A stretch of DNA of 64,000 bases from Serratia liquefaciens (GTDB lineage: Bacteria > Pseudomonadota > Gammaproteobacteria > Enterobacterales > Enterobacteriaceae): contig NZ_CP088930.1 of the NCBI RefSeq assembly GCF_027594825.1, positions 1,674,001 through 1,738,000 on the forward strand. Reading direction: 5' to 3'. Numbering within the stretch: position 1 is the first letter of the stretch; every line of letters starts with the position of its first letter. The notes under the pieces are model-generated. The model saw only the letters and a program-made list of their open reading frames with translations. It did not search any database and was not told the origin of the DNA. Shown here piece by piece: positions 9,420-21,196 of this stretch. A program made the translations under genes and the position numbers.

Positions 9420-10343
9420 TTAAATCGAATGCTTCAGCCCAGCCGCGTGCATATTGCCGTTTTCACGCGCAATGGTGAGAAACGGCGTAACCAGCTCCGG
9501 CCGTGCACTACCGCGCCGCCATGCCAGGCCGATATCCAGCGGTTCCAGCAGATCCGCCAGCTTACGCGCCTCAATCATATTGCCTTCCAGAGACCAGGCG
9601 CGGTAGGCCATGTCCGGCAAGATAGAAACGCCCATTCCCGCCGCCACCAGGCTGCGTACCGCCTCGGTTGAAGCAGTTTTCATGGCTATTTCCGGTTTTA
9701 AACCTGCGCGCGCCCAGATACGCCGCGCATGCACGTCCATTTCGTCGGCATTAAGCTGGATCAGCGGCAGCTTCGCCACATCCGCCAGGCTGATGCTTTC
9801 ATGATCCAGCAGTGGATGCAGCGGTGGTAACCACAGGCGATAAGGTGAGTGCATCAGGACTTCGCTTTGCAGCGCATCACGATCTTCGATGTTCGACAGG
9901 ATCAGCACGCCAATATCGATTTCTCCACTGACCAGCAGATGCTCAATATAGGGCCGCTCGTCTTCAATCACCTGAATGGTGACGTTGGGGTATGCCGATT
10001 TAAAGCGCTTAAGCAGCTCGACCAAAAAGTAGCCCGCCACCAGGCTGGTCACGCCGATGGTCAGCTTGCCGGTCAGGCTTTCGGTTCCCAGTTGCAGGCT
10101 ACGCTTGGCGTTGTCCACCGTGGCAAGGATCAGATAAGACTGGCGCAGAAACTGATGACCCTGATGCGTCAGGTTCATGCCCTTGGCGTGACGCTCAAAC
10201 AGACGTACGCCGATGTCGGTTTCCAACTGCTGGATAGCCAGCGTCAGCGAAGACTGGGAAACAAACACCGCCTGGGCAGCGGCAGAGATCGAACCGGTTT
10301 CGGCCACCGCGATAAAATGGCGGATTTGGCGCAGCGTCATCAT
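9420..10343 (-). CDS. LysR-family transcriptional regulator
   Basis: A 307-residue LysR-type regulator. The N-terminal winged helix-turn-helix is clear (LRQIRHFIAVAETGSISAAA, then SQSSLTLAIQQLETDIGVRLF). The remaining residues form the LysR substrate-binding domain. Two consecutive ATGs start the gene; either could be used. It lies upstream of, and in the same direction as, the polyamine block, so it is not in the classical divergent arrangement. I infer that it senses a polyamine or an aldehyde intermediate and controls the cluster, but no operator was identified. An alternative is an unrelated target elsewhere. Confidence 0.85.
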   Translation of the reverse strand: MMTLRQIRHFIAVAETGSISAAAQAVFVSQSSLTLAIQQLETDIGVRLFERHAKGMNLTHQGHQFLRQSYLILATVDNAKRSLQLGTESLTGKLTIGVTSLVAGYFLVELLKRFKSAYPNVTIQVIEDERPYIEHLLVSGEIDIGVLILSNIEDRDALQSEVLMHSPYRLWLPPLHPLLDHESISLADVAKLPLIQLNADEMDVHARRIWARAGLKPEIAMKTASTEAVRSLVAAGMGVSILPDMAYRAWSLEGNMIEARKLADLLEPLDIGLAWRRGSARPELVTPFLTIARENGNMHAAGLKHSI

Positions 10344-10474
10344 GAATAATCATCTCAAGCAAGGCAGTTGCGTTGAGTGTAGCCATCGGCGCGGTGAAGC
10401 GATCGGGAAAAGTATCAAAAACGCGATAGCCTTCGCTTTTTTAGAATGCTTACGCTGAAAGCTTCAGATACGAC

Positions 10475-10498
10475 AAGGGCGCAGCATGCTGCGCCCTT
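10475..10498. terminator. palindromic hairpin downstream of glnB
   Basis: AAGGGCGCAGC and its complement GCTGCGCCCTT form a near-perfect 24-base palindrome between glnB and the lysR gene. The T-run after it on the minus strand is short, so termination efficiency is uncertain. Confidence 0.5.
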
Positions 10499-10524
10499 GG
10501 GGAATTCAGACCGGAAAAGTTAAA

Positions 10525-12496
<1,972 letters not shown>

Positions 12497-12624
12497 TGTT
12501 TAGGATCCCGCTTAATACGTTCCATGGTTCTTTGCGTTTGGTCATGCCAGCAATTGAGAACGGAGTGTAAATCATTCCGCCGCGTTTGTTGAGAACCTGC
12601 GTGCGCAGGCCGCGGCGGAAAACA

Positions 12625-13962
12625 TCATTCTTTAAAATCGTTGGCGTCCAGTTCATGGCGCGACAGCAATTTATAAAACTCGGTACGGTTACGGCCCGCC
12701 ATGCGCGCGGCCTGGGTGACGTTACCCTTGGTGATCTGCAACAGCTTGCGTAAATAGTGCAATTCAAACTGATTACGCGCCTCGACAAAAGTCGGCAAGG
12801 CGGTGTTTTCCCCTTCCAACGCCTGCTCTACCAACGCTTCGCTGATCACCGGCGCTGAGGTCAGGGCCACGCACTGCTCGATCACGTTTACCAGTTGGCG
12901 CACGTTGCCCGGCCAGCTGGCGGTCATCAGGCGTTTCATGGCGTCCGAAGAGAAGCTGCGGACAAACGGCTTATGACGCTTGGCGGATTCGCGCAGCAGA
13001 TGATTGGCCAGCAGCGGAATATCCTCGGCCCGCTCGTTCAGCGCCGGGATCTTCAGGTTCACCACGTTGAGGCGGTAGTACAGATCCTCGCGGAATTCGT
13101 TTTTCGCCATCGCCTTTTGCAGATCGCGGTGGGTGGCGGAGATAATGCGTACGTCGATGTCCAGATCGCGGTTACTGCCCAGCGGGCGTACCTTGCGCTC
13201 CTGCAGTACGCGCAGCAGCTTCACCTGCAGCGAAAGCGGCATATCGCCAATCTCGTCGAGGAACAGCGTCCCGCCCGCAGCGGCCTGGAACAGCCCTTCA
13301 CGGCTGCTGACCGCGCCGGTAAACGCCCCTTTGGCATGACCGAACAGCTCCGACTCCAGCAGTTGTTCCGGCAACGCACCGCAGTTAATGGCGATAAACG
13401 CCTTCTTGCCGCGCGGGCTGGCACCGTGGATAGCCTGCGCCAACACTTCTTTACCGGTACCGCTATGGCCGTTGATCAAGACGCTGACGTCCGACTGCGC
13501 CACCATTTTCGCCTGCTCCAGCAGGCGCAGCATGATAGGACTGCGGGTGACGATATCTTCACGCCAGCTGTCGTCACCGGCCGGCAATGACTGCGACAGC
13601 GCTTCGTCGATAGCCTTGTACAGCGCATCGCGGTCCACCGGTTTGGTCAGGAAGCTGAATACCCCTTGCTGAGTGGCCGCCACCGCATCCGGGATCGAAC
13701 CGTGGGCAGTCAGAATGATCACCGGCATGCCCGGCTGGTGCTTTTGGATCTCGGCGAACAGCGCCATGCCGTCCATTTCATCCATCCGCAGATCGCTGAT
13801 CACCAGATCAATTTTCTCGCGCCCTAACAGGCGCAGCGCTTCCTGGCCGCTTTCGGCGGTGGTGACATGAAACCCTTCGCTGGTCAGGCGCATGCCCAAC
13901 AGCTTGAGCAGGCTGGGATCGTCGTCAACCAATAACAAATTGGCCGGTTTGCGTGCTGTCAT
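12625..13962 (-). CDS. glrR: two-component response regulator GlrR (sigma-54 activator)
   Basis: A 445-residue NtrC-type regulator. The receiver domain has the phosphorylated Asp about 57 (VISDLRM) and the acidic pair LLVDDDPS. The AAA+ domain has Walker A GHSGTGKE, the sigma-54 contact loop GAFTGA, and FLDEIGDMP. The C-terminal helix-turn-helix contains TQAARMAGRNRTEFYKLL. It activates the sigma-54 promoter of the small RNA glmY, and a matching promoter is found at 16762-16775. It overlaps qseG by four bases (ATGA). Confidence 0.96.
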   Translation of the reverse strand: MTARKPANLLLVDDDPSLLKLLGMRLTSEGFHVTTAESGQEALRLLGREKIDLVISDLRMDEMDGMALFAEIQKHQPGMPVIILTAHGSIPDAVAATQQGVFSFLTKPVDRDALYKAIDEALSQSLPAGDDSWREDIVTRSPIMLRLLEQAKMVAQSDVSVLINGHSGTGKEVLAQAIHGASPRGKKAFIAINCGALPEQLLESELFGHAKGAFTGAVSSREGLFQAAAGGTLFLDEIGDMPLSLQVKLLRVLQERKVRPLGSNRDLDIDVRIISATHRDLQKAMAKNEFREDLYYRLNVVNLKIPALNERAEDIPLLANHLLRESAKRHKPFVRSFSSDAMKRLMTASWPGNVRQLVNVIEQCVALTSAPVISEALVEQALEGENTALPTFVEARNQFELHYLRKLLQITKGNVTQAARMAGRNRTEFYKLLSRHELDANDFKE

Positions 13963-14831
13963 TGCGCGTGAGACTCCTTATTAGCGGGGGGCGGCGCGTA
14001 AGTATCTTCCGGCTCGATCGGCAGGGCGGTGCCCTTTTCCGGCTCGGCGTCCGATTCTTCGGCCTTGGCCGGCGCCACTTTCTTGCCCGTTGCGTCGGTT
14101 TTTGGCTGTGTCCCGCTGTTATCCGGGATTTCACTTTGCAGCTGCTTGCGCGAAGAGAGCTGACGTTCGATATCGGTCAGGTTTTCCAGCTTGCGTGACG
14201 TGTCCTGCAACTGCGCTTGCAGGCGAACCTGGCTCTGGCGCAGCTGATCTATCTGGCTGTCGGTGCTTTCCTGCAGATGCTGATAACGTGCCTTTTCATC
14301 AAACAGGGTGATTTGCAGCACCTGCTGCTGACGCCACAGCTGCAACAGCGGGCGCAGCGAGCTTGGGAACTCAAGGCGATAACTGTTCAGGCGATCGATA
14401 ATCTGACGGCGCTCGCCCGAAGTCGGTTCGGCGCTGCCCAGCAAAATGCTCTGTTTGAAGATGCCGTCCCAGCTGTTGCCGGGCACGGTTTTTGCCAGCG
14501 CACGCGCCTGGGTTGAACCGATACGATCGGCACAGTCCATAGCACGCAGCCAGTAAAGTGAGTTATTCAGCGCGTCTTTATCATCCAGCGGCCACAGGGT
14601 GTCACAGGCCGCAATGCGGTAATCCACCACTTTGGTATCCGGGATCGCTTCCTGCTGGGGTTGATTCAGACCCCCGCTGACCGCACGATCGACACAGCCA
14701 GCCAGCAGAAACGGCATAAAAAGCACGCTGCCTAAAAAAGAAAATCGACGCTTGCCGAGCGGCGTGCCCAGTGTGGCACGCGGTGAACGTTCGGTCTGCG
14801 TAAGACGAAGGCGTTTAGACCATGTGTACAT
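13959..14831 (-). CDS. qseG: lipoprotein QseG, partner of GlrK
   Basis: A 290-residue protein with a lipobox (PFLLAGC) ending at about residue 46 from the chosen ATG. The long N-terminal extension suggests the true start may be an internal codon closer to the hydrophobic stretch FLGSVLFMPFLLAGC. The YWLRAMDCADRIG motif and the coiled-coil region ending in TSRKLENLTDIERQLSSRK match E. coli QseG (YfhG). QseG is an outer-membrane lipoprotein that activates the GlrK (QseE) kinase. The C-terminal tail is low-complexity and rich in Pro, Glu and Lys. Its neighbours are glrK upstream (2-base gap) and glrR downstream (overlap). Confidence 0.88.
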   Translation of the reverse strand: MYTWSKRLRLTQTERSPRATLGTPLGKRRFSFLGSVLFMPFLLAGCVDRAVSGGLNQPQQEAIPDTKVVDYRIAACDTLWPLDDKDALNNSLYWLRAMDCADRIGSTQARALAKTVPGNSWDGIFKQSILLGSAEPTSGERRQIIDRLNSYRLEFPSSLRPLLQLWRQQQVLQITLFDEKARYQHLQESTDSQIDQLRQSQVRLQAQLQDTSRKLENLTDIERQLSSRKQLQSEIPDNSGTQPKTDATGKKVAPAKAEESDAEPEKGTALPIEPEDTYAPPPANKESHAQ

Positions 14832-14833
14832 TA

Positions 14834-16270
14834 TTATTCATTCTCGGCGGTTAATGGCAATTCAATACGGAAGCAGACGTCTGCGCCGGCGACTTCAACC
14901 AGCTGCAGCTCACCGCGCATCCGGCGGATACAATCCTGCGCGATGCTCAGCCCCAGACCGCTTCCTTTTACCGCCCCTTTTCGCTGGTGACTACCCTGGA
15001 AAAAAGGCTCGAAAATCATGGTTTTCTCGGCTTCGGGGATCGGTGTGCCGCTGTTGGCGACATCAATCTGCACCCGTTGCCCAACCTGACGGCTGCGGAT
15101 CCAAATGTTACCGGATTCCTTGCCGTAGTGCACCGCATTGGAGTAGAGATTATCCAGCACGCGCATTAATAGCGTAGGCTCTGCCCAGCATATTTCCGCA
15201 TCCAGTTGGATCTCGGTGCGAAGCATTTTCGCCCGGGCCGGCAAACTGTGCGCAGCCACGACCATATCGACCATGTCGGTCAACTCGACATTTTCATGTT
15301 CCGCCGGGCCATCGGCCAGTTTGCGGTTGTAATCCAGCAGTTGTTCAATCAGTTGCTGCAGGTGTCGGCTGCTTTGATCGAGGATCGTCACCACCTCTTT
15401 TTGATCGGAGGTCAGCGGCCCTGCCACTTCATCCGCCAGCAGTTCGGTGCCTTCACGCATGCTGGCCAGCGGCGTTTTCAATTCATGCGAGATATGGCGC
15501 AAGAACTCATGGCGCTGCGACTCCAGCCACGCCAGGCGCTCGCTCAGCCAAATAATGCGCTGCGCCAGCGAACGCAATTCACGGGGACCTTTAAAGGCGT
15601 CGGTGCTGCCCAGCGCTCGCCCTTCACCCAAACGGTTGATCATCCTCTCTACCGCTTTGACCGGCCCGATGATCATTCGGGTGAACAACACCACCAGCAT
15701 CACGCTGACCAGAAACAGCATCAGCGCCTGCCAGCCGAAGAACTGACCGCGCTCGGCAATCGCCTGCTGTAGCTGCTGGCCGCGTGAAAACACCACGGCA
15801 CGCGTGGCCTGTACCATCTCGGCATTGGAGCGTGAAAACGATTCTAACAGCGTGGAAGCCTGCGGATCCGGACCGCTGCTTTGGCATTTAATCGCTGCCA
15901 ACTGGGTCAACAGATCGCGCAAGGTTTGATAATAGCGTTCATCCGGCAGGATCGGGGCATGGGCATCCAGCATTTGCGAATACTGTTTGCGCTGATTCTG
16001 ATAGAGGCGCGCCAGTGTGGGATCCACCAGCACGCAATATTGGCGGTAGCTGCGCTCCATTTCCAACGCCACGCTGGTCATCGCCTCGCTGCGTCGTGCA
16101 TCCACCAACGTAGTGCGGTTGATGTCCGCCGCTTGGGCGCTGAGGTGATCCAGACTCTGGTAAGCCTGATAGGCCAGCACCAGCAGCGGCAACAGCACCA
16201 GCAAGAACGCCATCAACACCAGTTGACGTAGCGAACGGGGAAATAAACGCCATCTTTTCAACGAAATCAT
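14834..16270 (-). CDS. glrK: sensor histidine kinase GlrK (QseE)
   Basis: A 478-residue inner-membrane histidine kinase. Membrane helix 1 is at about residues 15-33 and helix 2 at about 180-200, enclosing a periplasmic domain of some 145 residues. A HAMP linker follows, then the H-box HISHELKTPLASM (His262), the N-box (LDNLYSNAVHYGK) and the G-box GSGLGLSIAQD. It phosphorylates GlrR in response to envelope or amino-sugar cues. It heads the operon glrK-qseG-glrR and lies downstream of the sRNA glmY on the same strand, as in E. coli. Confidence 0.95.
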   Translation of the reverse strand: MISLKRWRLFPRSLRQLVLMAFLLVLLPLLVLAYQAYQSLDHLSAQAADINRTTLVDARRSEAMTSVALEMERSYRQYCVLVDPTLARLYQNQRKQYSQMLDAHAPILPDERYYQTLRDLLTQLAAIKCQSSGPDPQASTLLESFSRSNAEMVQATRAVVFSRGQQLQQAIAERGQFFGWQALMLFLVSVMLVVLFTRMIIGPVKAVERMINRLGEGRALGSTDAFKGPRELRSLAQRIIWLSERLAWLESQRHEFLRHISHELKTPLASMREGTELLADEVAGPLTSDQKEVVTILDQSSRHLQQLIEQLLDYNRKLADGPAEHENVELTDMVDMVVAAHSLPARAKMLRTEIQLDAEICWAEPTLLMRVLDNLYSNAVHYGKESGNIWIRSRQVGQRVQIDVANSGTPIPEAEKTMIFEPFFQGSHQRKGAVKGSGLGLSIAQDCIRRMRGELQLVEVAGADVCFRIELPLTAENE

Positions 16271-16565
16271 CTCATTGTCTCTAGTCTGCTTCGATGCTAA
16301 CCGAGTCGCCGATGAGAGGAAAGCCCGGCGTTCAGCGGAGCGTCAGGAAAATAAAGGGATCGTGCAGGTGGGCGGGGAATAACGTTAGAACTTACTGATA
16401 ACGAAAGAGAGGCCAACATGACTTTGAGATTAGACGCTGGGGCAAGACTGCCCCATCGCAAGAATGTGTGGATGCCCTTATTTCTCGTCCCCAGGGTGAT
16501 GTAGCCCAAAGGCTGGCATCGAACAGGACGAATAGCATCCGTAAGTATCCGGAATTGATGAACAC
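16271..16565. other. intergenic region between glrK and glmY
   Basis: About 295 bases between the glrK start and the estimated end of GlmY. It should hold the glrK promoter and leader. Small open frames are present but show no family resemblance and no convincing ribosome-binding site. I see no further structure that I can assign. Confidence 0.4.
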
Positions 16566-16749
16566 TCATCACAGTTGGATACAGGCGGTGCCTCACTCCA
16601 CGTGTCGCCCGATGCTTGATAAAGCGCTTGCGCGACTGTTATCGGTTTGGTTGGACGATAGGCACCATTTCTTTGGCATCATTCGGGGGCTTATGAGGCA
16701 ACTGTTCCGTCTATTTACGGGGCCGTCATAAAAAGTTGAATGAGCAACT
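16566..16749 (-). ncRNA. glmY: small RNA GlmY
   Basis: A sRNA placed by three signs: its position between purL and glrK as in E. coli; a sigma-54 promoter whose predicted start falls at 16749-16750; and a 5' end beginning AGTTGCTCATTCAAC followed by ATGACGGCCCC, which resembles the 5' end of E. coli GlmY as I recall it. GlmY sequesters the RNase adaptor RapZ. This protects GlmZ and raises glmS translation when glucosamine-6-phosphate is low. The 5' end is well supported. The 3' end is set only from the E. coli length of about 184 bases, since no clear U-tract terminator is visible. Confidence 0.65.
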
Positions 16750-16761
16750 GAGCAGAATAAT

Positions 16762-16775
16762 GCACTTAACGTGCC
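16762..16775 (-). promoter_or_regulatory. sigma-54 (-24/-12) promoter of glmY
   Basis: On the minus strand the sequence reads TTGGCACGTTAAGTGCAT: GG (16775-16774), exactly ten bases, then GC (16763-16762), matching TGGCAC-N5-TTGCA closely. The start point is expected 12 bases downstream, at about 16750, where the GlmY-like 5' end begins. GlrR, encoded by the adjacent operon, is the known activator of glmY. Confidence 0.8.
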
Positions 16776-17018
16776 AACTTTTCAATTAATTTATTAACCA
16801 ACTGAATTTAAATAAAAATAAATTAAAACAATGCCAAAACACTCGTATTCTCAGCTCTGTGGGCGAAGAAAAAAACGCCGGCCTGTCGCCAAAAACCGAC
16901 AACTTAAGCCAATTAATTTTCCATCATTATAAATCAATAAGTTACGTGTCTCTTTTTAGAGACAGTGAAAATGCCCTCTGTCGCAAAATGCAGACAATCG
17001 CCATGGCCATATAAATAG

Positions 17019-17052
17019 AAAAGGGACGCAATCTGTTGCGTCCCTTTCGGCT
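17019..17052 (-). terminator. purL rho-independent terminator
   Basis: A 12-bp stem (AAAGGGACGCAA / TTGCGTCCCTTT) with a 4-base loop, followed on the minus strand by a T-rich tract (TCTATTT). It lies just after the purL stop. Confidence 0.85.
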
Positions 17053-17068
17053 AGCACAGCGTTATCGC

Positions 17069-20000
17069 TTAACCCAGCTGCTTACGGGCGTTGCGGAACA
17101 TGCGCATCCACGGGCTGTCTTCGCCCCACTCTTCCGGATGCCATGAGTTGCTGACGGTACGGAACACGCGCTCCGGATGCGGCATCATTACCGTTGCACG
17201 CCCATTGGCGCTGGTGACGGCGGTGATACCGTTCGGCGAACCGTTCGGGTTGGCCGGGTAGCTTTCCGTAACCTGACCGGCATTATCGACAAAGCGCAAT
17301 GCCACCAGACCATGGTGCTCCAGGGCTGCCAAATGTGCCGCATCGCGCACTTCGACATGCCCTTCACCGTGCGAAACGGCAATCGGCATGCGCGACCCCG
17401 CCATCCCCTGCATGAACAGCGACGGACTGGCCGCCACTTCCACCAGGCTGAAGCGGGCCTCAAAACGGTCTGACAGGTTACGTACGAAACGCGGCCAATG
17501 TTCGGCACCGGGGATCAGATCGCGCAGGTTCGACATCATCTGACAACCGTTGCATACGCCCAGTGCCAGGGTCTGTGGACGGTGGAAGAAGGATTCGAAC
17601 TCGTCACGCACGCGGTCGTTGAACAGAATCGACTTCGCCCAGCCTTCGCCGGCGCCCAACACGTCGCCATAAGAGAAACCGCCACAGGCCACCAGAGTAT
17701 GGAAGTCCTGCAGGTCACGGCGCCCTTCGAGCAAATCGCTCATGTGCACGTCTACCGCATCGAAACCGGCGCGGTGGAATGCCGCCGCCATCTCAACGTG
17801 GGAGTTAACGCCCTGCTCCCGCAGCACCGCCACTTTAGGGCGTGCGCCCTTGGCAATATAAGGTGCCGCAATATCTTCTTCCGGTGCAAAGCTCAGTTTG
17901 ACGTTCAGGCCAGGATCGCGCTCGTCCTGCTTGGCCTGGTGCTCCTGATCGGCACATTCAGGGTTATCGCGCAGGCGCTGCATCTGCCAGGTCGTTTCCG
18001 CCCACCAGGTGCGTAACGTAGCACGGCTTTCGCTGTACACCGGTTTGTCGCCTTGGGTAATCACAAAGCGATCGCCAGCCTGTACGCTGCCGATGTGGTG
18101 CACATTGTCCGTCAGGCCATGCTGAGCAAACGCCTGTTGTACCGCTTCAAGCCGATCGGCCGTTACCTGGATCACAGCGCCCAACTCTTCGTTGAACAGC
18201 GCAGCCAACGCATCGTCGCCCAACCCTTGAATATCCACCTGCACACCGCAGTGACCGGCAAACGCCATTTCCGCCAGCGTCACCAACAGGCCGCCGTCGG
18301 AACGGTCGTGATAAGCCAGCAACGCACGATCGGCCACCAATTTTTGCATCGCGTTGAAGAAGCCCGCCAATTGCTCAACGTTACGCACATCGGCCGGTTT
18401 GTCGCCCAGTTGGCGGTAAACCTGCGCCAACGCAGTGGCACCCAGCGCGTTATGGCCGTTACCCAGGTCGATCAACAGCAATGCCGTGTCGCCCTTGTCG
18501 GTGCGCAGCTGCGGCGTTACGGTGTGGCGCACATCTTCGACGCGGGCAAAACCGGTGATCACCAGCGACAGCGGTGAGGTCATTTCGCGCTGCTCGTTGC
18601 CTTCCTGCCAGCGGGTTTTCATCGACATGGAGTCTTTGCCCACCGGAATGGTGATGCCCAGCGCCGGACAAAGCTCTTCGCCCACCGCTTTTACCGCTTC
18701 ATACAGGCCGGCATCTTCACCCGGGTGCCCGGCTGCCGCCATCCAGTTAGCGGAAAGCTTGACGCGCTTGAGCGAACCGATCTCGGTTGCCGCCAGGTTG
18801 GTCAGCGCTTCCCCCACCGCCAGACGGCCGGAAGCGGCGAAGTCCAGCAGGGCAACCGGCGCACGTTCGCCGATCGACATCGCTTCACCATAGTAACTGT
18901 CCAGGCTGGCCGTCGTGACCGCGCAGTCGGCTACCGGGATCTGCCATGGCCCGACCATCTGATCGCGTGCCACCATACCGGTCACGGTACGGTCGCCGAT
19001 GGTGATCAGGAAGGTTTTCTCGGCAACTGCCGGCAGGTGCAGAACACGTTTTACCGCATCGGCCAAAGTAATGTTGTCGCGCTGTACCGGCTGGCCTTTA
19101 GCCTGCAGGCGGGTCACGTCACGCGTCATCTTCGGCGTTTTGCCCAGCAGCACGTCCAACGGCATGTCGATCGGCTGGTTGTCGAAATGGCTGTCGTTCA
19201 GCGTCAAATGCTGTTCTTCGGTGGCTTCGCCGATCACCGCATAAGGGGCACGCTCACGGCGACAAATCTCGTCGAACTGCGCCATCTGCGCCGGGGCAAT
19301 CGCCATCACATAGCGTTCCTGCGATTCATTGCACCAGACTTCCAGCGGGCTCATGCCCGGTTCGTCGTTAAGGATATCGCGCAGTTCGAAACGGCCACCG
19401 CGGCCACCGTCGCTAACCAGCTCTGGCATGGCGTTAGACAAACCGCCCGCCCCCACATCGTGGATAAACAGAATCGGGTTCTGTTCGCCCAACTGCCAGC
19501 AGCGGTCGATCACTTCCTGGCAGCGACGCTCCATTTCCGGGTTGTCGCGCTGTACCGAGGCAAAATCCAGATCGGCGTCGGACTGGCCGGAGGCCATAGA
19601 AGAGGCTGCGCCGCCGCCCAGACCGATGTTCATCGCCGGGCCACCCAGCACCACCAGTTTGGCGCCGACGGTGATTTCGCCTTTTTGCACGTGGTCGGCG
19701 CGGATGTTGCCGATACCGCCCGCCAGCATGATCGGTTTGTGATAACCGCGCAGTTCGACGCCGTTATGGCTGTTGACCTGTTCTTCATAGGTACGGAAGT
19801 ATCCCACCAACGCCGGACGGCCGAATTCGTTATTGAACGCTGCGCCACCCAGTGGGCCGTCGGTCATGATGTCCAGTGCGGTTACGATGCGATCCGGTTT
19901 GCCAAAATCCTGCTCCCAGGGCTGCTCGAAGCCGGGAATGCGCAGGTTGGAAACCGAGAAGCCCACCAGGCCGGCCTTGGGTTTGGCACCGCGACCTGTA

Positions 20001-20959
20001 GCACCTTCGTCGCGGATCTCGCCACCGGAACCGGTAGCGGCACCCGGCCACGGGGAGATCGCCGTCGGGTGGTTATGGGTTTCCACCTTCATCAGGATAT
20101 GGGCCTCTTCCTGATGATAGTCATACTGACCGCTTTGCGGCGCAGCGAAGAAACGGCCGACCTGCGAACCTTCCATCACGGCGGCATTGTCTTTATAAGC
20201 CGACAGCACGTAATCCGGCGTCTGCTCGAACGTATTTTTGATCATTTTGAACAGCGACTTCGGCTGCTGTTCGCCGTCGATGATCCAATCGGCGTTGAAA
20301 ATTTTATGCCGGCAGTGCTCCGAGTTGGCCTGCGCGAACATATAGAGTTCGATATCCGTCGGGTTGCGCCCCAGCCCGGTAAAGGCATTCAGCAGATAGT
20401 CGATTTCGTCTTCGGCCAGCGCCAGACCCAGCTTGAGGTTGGCCTGTTCCAGCGCGCTGCGCCCTTCCCCCAGCATATCGATCGCCTGATAAGGCGCCGG
20501 CTGATGCTGAGCAAACAGCTGCTCTGCCTGTTGCAAGCTGCTGAAGACGGTTTCCATCATCCGGTCGTGCAGCAATGCGGCAAGCTGTTGCCACTGTGCC
20601 TCAGTCAGCGTCGGTGCCTTGACGTAAAACGCCAGACCGCGCTCCAACCGCACCACCTGCTTCAAACCGCAGTTATGGGCGATATCGGTAGCTTTGGAAG
20701 ACCAGGGAGAAATGGTGCCCGGACGCGGTGTCACCAACAGCAGGCGACCTTCAGGGGCATGTTCGGCGAGAGAGGGACCGTACTTGAGCAGGCGCGTGAG
20801 CTTGCCGTGTTCTTCGGCAGTGAGCGGTGCGCTAACATCGGCAAAGTGGACGTACTCGGCGTAGATATCACTGACCGGAAGTTGGGCGTCCTGGCAGCGG
20901 GACAACAGTTTGGTAACACGAAAAGCCGACAAAGCGGGCGAACCACGCAGTATTTCCAT
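17069..20959 (-). CDS. purL: phosphoribosylformylglycinamidine synthase
   Basis: A 1296-residue large-type FGAM synthase, the usual length in Gammaproteobacteria. It converts FGAR, glutamine and ATP to FGAM in purine synthesis. The start [13 protein letters not shown] is the family N-terminus; an in-frame TTG two codons earlier is less likely. The central synthetase domains contain [30 protein letters not shown] and [10 protein letters not shown]. The C-terminal glutamine amidotransferase domain has its nucleophile in [10 protein letters not shown] and the His/Glu pair in the final [10 protein letters not shown]. It is monocistronic, with a PurR box upstream and a strong terminator. Confidence 0.98.
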   Translation of the reverse strand: MEILRGSPALSAFRVTKLLSRCQDAQLPVSDIYAEYVHFADVSAPLTAEEHGKLTRLLKYGPSLAEHAPEGRLLLVTPRPGTISPWSSKATDIAHNCGLKQVVRLERGLAFYVKAPTLTEAQWQQLAALLHDRMMETVFSSLQQAEQLFAQHQPAPYQAIDMLGEGRSALEQANLKLGLALAEDEIDYLLNAFTGLGRNPTDIELYMFAQANSEHCRHKIFNADWIIDGEQQPKSLFKMIKNTFEQTPDYVLSAYKDNAAVMEGSQVGRFFAAPQSGQYDYHQEEAHILMKVETHNHPTAISPWPGAATGSGGEIRDEGATGRGAKPKAGLVGFSVSNLRIPGFEQPWEQDFGKPDRIVTALDIMTDGPLGGAAFNNEFGRPALVGYFRTYEEQVNSHNGVELRGYHKPIMLAGGIGNIRADHVQKGEITVGAKLVVLGGPAMNIGLGGGAASSMASGQSDADLDFASVQRDNPEMERRCQEVIDRCWQLGEQNPILFIHDVGAGGLSNAMPELVSDGGRGGRFELRDILNDEPGMSPLEVWCNESQERYVMAIAPAQMAQFDEICRRERAPYAVIGEATEEQHLTLNDSHFDNQPIDMPLDVLLGKTPKMTRDVTRLQAKGQPVQRDNITLADAVKRVLHLPAVAEKTFLITIGDRTVTGMVARDQMVGPWQIPVADCAVTTASLDSYYGEAMSIGERAPVALLDFAASGRLAVGEALTNLAATEIGSLKRVKLSANWMAAAGHPGEDAGLYEAVKAVGEELCPALGITIPVGKDSMSMKTRWQEGNEQREMTSPLSLVITGFARVEDVRHTVTPQLRTDKGDTALLLIDLGNGHNALGATALAQVYRQLGDKPADVRNVEQLAGFFNAMQKLVADRALLAYHDRSDGGLLVTLAEMAFAGHCGVQVDIQGLGDDALAALFNEELGAVIQVTADRLEAVQQAFAQHGLTDNVHHIGSVQAGDRFVITQGDKPVYSESRATLRTWWAETTWQMQRLRDNPECADQEHQAKQDERDPGLNVKLSFAPEEDIAAPYIAKGARPKVAVLREQGVNSHVEMAAAFHRAGFDAVDVHMSDLLEGRRDLQDFHTLVACGGFSYGDVLGAGEGWAKSILFNDRVRDEFESFFHRPQTLALGVCNGCQMMSNLRDLIPGAEHWPRFVRNLSDRFEARFSLVEVAASPSLFMQGMAGSRMPIAVSHGEGHVEVRDAAHLAALEHHGLVALRFVDNAGQVTESYPANPNGSPNGITAVTSANGRATVMMPHPERVFRTVSNSWHPEEWGEDSPWMRMFRNARKQLG

Positions 20960-21056
20960 AATCAAAGTTCTCTCGTCTTCGAAGCAACTGACTTCAGCAC
21001 TTCATTGGGCGCAACAGGGGGAAAACGCGCGCCATTATAGAGAATCTGCGCGACAG

Positions 21057-21072
21057 ACGAAACCGTTTGCGT
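21057..21072 (-). promoter_or_regulatory. PurR operator upstream of purL
   Basis: On the minus strand the 16-mer ACGCAAACGGTTTCGT differs from the palindromic PurR consensus ACGCAAACGTTTGCGT at only a few positions. It lies about 100 bases upstream of the purL start, as in other purine biosynthesis genes. Confidence 0.8.
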
Positions 21073-21196
21073 AGCTATTATTGATAAAAGCTGTTCACGC
21101 CATCGAATTGTCATAACGTATCAATAAAGTTGCACGCTGGCGTTTTGTTGCGCAAAATGCCCCGGCACTGGTGATTTAACCATAAGAAAAAGCGGG

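Noticed and set aside
16297..16596. 99-codon minus-strand frame upstream of glrK
   Set aside because: It overlaps the expected glmY tail, has no family features and no good ribosome-binding site.
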